This document shows positions 62,699-64,000 of a stretch of DNA of 64,000 nucleotides, in pieces. The notes below the pieces were generated by a model. The model made no database searches and was not told where the DNA came from. It saw nothing but the letters and a program-made list of their open reading frames with translations. The position numbers were made by a program, and so were the translations under genes. This DNA is from Rhizobium aethiopicum (lineage in GTDB: Bacteria; Pseudomonadota; Alphaproteobacteria; Rhizobiales; Rhizobiaceae), in contig NZ_FMAJ01000004.1 of NCBI RefSeq assembly GCF_900094625.1, positions 310,001 through 374,000 on the forward strand, written 5' to 3'. How positions within the stretch are numbered: position 1 is the stretch's first letter; the number at the start of each line of letters is the position of its first letter.

Positions 62699-63640
62699 TC
62701 AGCGCTCGCCACGGCGATAGGGCTGCATCAGCGCCTGCGGGACGCGGGCGCGGCGGGCCATGACGGCAAGCGCGGCAATGGAGAGGATATAGGGCGTCAT
62801 CAGGAAGAGCTGATAGGGCACCAGCCCGCTCAGCACCGTTTGCAGCCGAAGCTGAAAGGCGTCGAAGAAGGCGAAGAGCAGGGCGCCGAAAAGCGCGCGG
62901 CCAGGGCGCCAGGATGCGAACACGACGAGCGCGATGCAGATCCATCCGCGCCCCTGCACCATGGTCGGAAAGAAGCTGTTGAAGGCCGACAAGGTCAGGA
63001 AGGCGCCGCCCATTCCCATCAGCGCGCTGCCGATAATGACCGCGCCGTAACGCACCTTCATCGGATTGACGCCCTGGGCTTCCGCCGCATGCGGGTTCTC
63101 GCCGGTCATGCGGATCGCAAGCCCCACGGGCGTGCGGAAGATGATGTAGGCCATCAAGAGCGCGATCAGGATCGCAAGATAAGTCGGCGCGGTCTGCGTG
63201 AAGAAGGCAGGTCCTATGAAAGGCAGCGTCGAGAGGCCGGGAATGGCGATCGGCTGGAACGGCACGATAGTGGGAGGCGTATTGGCAAGCGGCACGATCA
63301 GCCGGAAGACGTAATAGCTGAAACTCGACGCAAAGAGCGTGACGCCGAGACCGGAGACATGCTGGGAAAGGCCGAGCGTCACCGTCAGCCCCGCATGCAG
63401 CAGGCCGAAGACGCCGCCGGCGATCGCAGCAATCAGCAGGCCGGTCCAGAGATCGGCGCCGTGATAGACGGAAAGCCAGCCGATCATCGCTCCAAAGGTC
63501 ATGATGCCTTCGATGCCGAGATTGAGCACACCCGCCCGTTCGCACAGCAAGGCGCCGAGCGTGCCGAAGATCAGCGGGGTGGCGATCCGCAGGATTGCGG
63601 CCCAAAGGCCGGCGGAGGCGATGATATCGAACAGCTGCAT
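62699..63640 (-). CDS. BMP-type nucleoside/nucleobase ABC importer permease (YufQ/NupQ type)
   Basis: A 313-residue permease with about eight to nine helices. The motif LGALLCERAGVLNLGIEGIMTFGA after helix 1 and the central RMTGENPHAAEAQGVNPMKVRYGAVIIGSALMGMGGAFL are diagnostic of the BMP-family (RfuD/NupQ) importer permeases that take up nucleosides, purines or riboflavin. Its ATG overlaps the preceding permease stop by one base. Together with CodA a pyrimidine or purine ligand is likely. Confidence 0.9.
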   Translation of the reverse strand: MQLFDIIASAGLWAAILRIATPLIFGTLGALLCERAGVLNLGIEGIMTFGAMIGWLSVYHGADLWTGLLIAAIAGGVFGLLHAGLTVTLGLSQHVSGLGVTLFASSFSYYVFRLIVPLANTPPTIVPFQPIAIPGLSTLPFIGPAFFTQTAPTYLAILIALLMAYIIFRTPVGLAIRMTGENPHAAEAQGVNPMKVRYGAVIIGSALMGMGGAFLTLSAFNSFFPTMVQGRGWICIALVVFASWRPGRALFGALLFAFFDAFQLRLQTVLSGLVPYQLFLMTPYILSIAALAVMARRARVPQALMQPYRRGER

Positions 63641-64000
63641 TATCGCCTTATCCTGTACTGGGTGAAGAACAACGCGATCAGCATCGTCAGCAGCGACAGC
63701 GCCACCGTAACATCGGCGATATAGGTCGGTATGCCAAGGCCACGGCTCATGCCGTCGGCGCCCACGAACATGGTGGCCGTAAAAATAGCGGCGAAGACGA
63801 CGCCAAGCGGATTGAGGTTGGCGAGCATGGCGACAACGATGCCGGCATAGCCGAAACCGGGCGACAGATCGGTCGTCACGTAACCCTTGACGCCCATCAC
63901 CTCGATCGCTCCCGCAAGCCCCGCAAGCCCGCCCGAGAGACAGGCGACCTTCACCAGCGTTCTGCCGAGCGGCACGCCTGCAAAGACCGCGCCGGCGGGA
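63640..64000 (-). CDS. BMP-type nucleoside/nucleobase ABC importer permease (YufP/NupP type), 5' part beyond window
   Basis: The C-terminal 120 residues of the partner permease run in from the right edge; the frame is open to the last base, so the start lies outside the window. GRTLVKVACLSGGLAGLAGAIEVMGVKGYVTTDLSPGFGYAGIVVAMLANLNPLGVVFAAIFTA-type sequence (residue numbering not known) is typical of NupP-family proteins. It overlaps the next permease by one base. The ATPase and binding-protein genes should lie further right. Confidence 0.88.
   Translation of the reverse strand, partial: PAGAVFAGVPLGRTLVKVACLSGGLAGLAGAIEVMGVKGYVTTDLSPGFGYAGIVVAMLANLNPLGVVFAAIFTATMFVGADGMSRGLGIPTYIADVTVALSLLTMLIALFFTQYRIRR

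Noticed and set aside
1..64000. CRISPR arrays, tRNA or rRNA genes, intact insertion sequences or integrases
   Set aside because: None recognised on reading either strand; no regular spaced repeats, no transposase motifs and no tRNA-like cloverleaf seen.

Overview
The window is a 64 kb, GC-rich piece of a plasmid (or chromid) from a fast-growing rhizobium, most likely in the Rhizobium etli / leguminosarum / phaseoli group. The left edge carries the N-terminal 284 codons of RepA, the ParA-type partition ATPase of repABC replicons. Rhizobial intergenic repeats, a PraR-like XRE regulator and a very high density of ABC importers fit the same source. Plasmid versus chromid cannot be decided from the sequence alone.

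Layout. 0-2 kb: repA (leftward, cut by the edge), its promoter with an 11-bp inverted repeat, and a PraR-like regulator. 2-8.5 kb: a fosmidomycin-resistance-type MFS exporter, a MetQ-MetN-MetI methionine importer and B12-dependent methylmalonyl-CoA mutase. 8.5-13.3 kb: an FAH-family sugar-acid enzyme divergent from two Gfo/Idh dehydrogenases, then a GNAT and a VOC protein. 13.3-20.5 kb: an AraC regulator divergent from a CUT1 sugar importer and a dehydrogenase-aldo/keto reductase fusion. 20.7-28.8 kb: leftward GbsR-cydDCAB-cydX (cytochrome bd oxidase and its assembly exporter) behind a well-formed FNR/FixK-type promoter, and a HupE-like nickel permease. 29-31.7 kb: 2-hydroxyacid dehydrogenase, Tim44-domain protein, YbaK deacylase.

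31.9-46.2 kb is the most unusual part. A rightward operon (CUT1 importer, glycerophosphodiester phosphodiesterase, LacI regulator, inositol-monophosphatase-family phosphatase) meets tail to tail, with a 4-bp overlap, a leftward operon (peptide-type importer, class V aminotransferase, a second divergent GDPD). Together they look like an import, phosphodiester cleavage and dephosphorylation system for phosphodiester-linked sugars or polyols, comparable in logic to agrocinopine catabolism on Ti plasmids. 46.3-54.8 kb: a VapC remnant, then a LacI-controlled operon with a Gfo/Idh dehydrogenase, a TIM-barrel isomerase, a third CUT1 importer and a second IMPase-family phosphatase. 54.9-58.8 kb: a leftward polyamine/iron/phosphonate-type importer. 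59-64 kb: MsrA, an alpha/beta hydrolase, a methyltransferase, a cytosine-deaminase-like amidohydrolase and two permeases of a BMP-type nucleoside/nucleobase importer, cut by the right edge.

Eight ABC systems in 64 kb, most with their own regulator and catabolic enzymes, make this a nutrient-scavenging segment typical of rhizosphere plasmids. Several binding-protein genes are followed directly by strong stem-loops before the permease genes, which probably sets the excess of binding protein over membrane components. All family calls were made by reading motifs; no database search was run.
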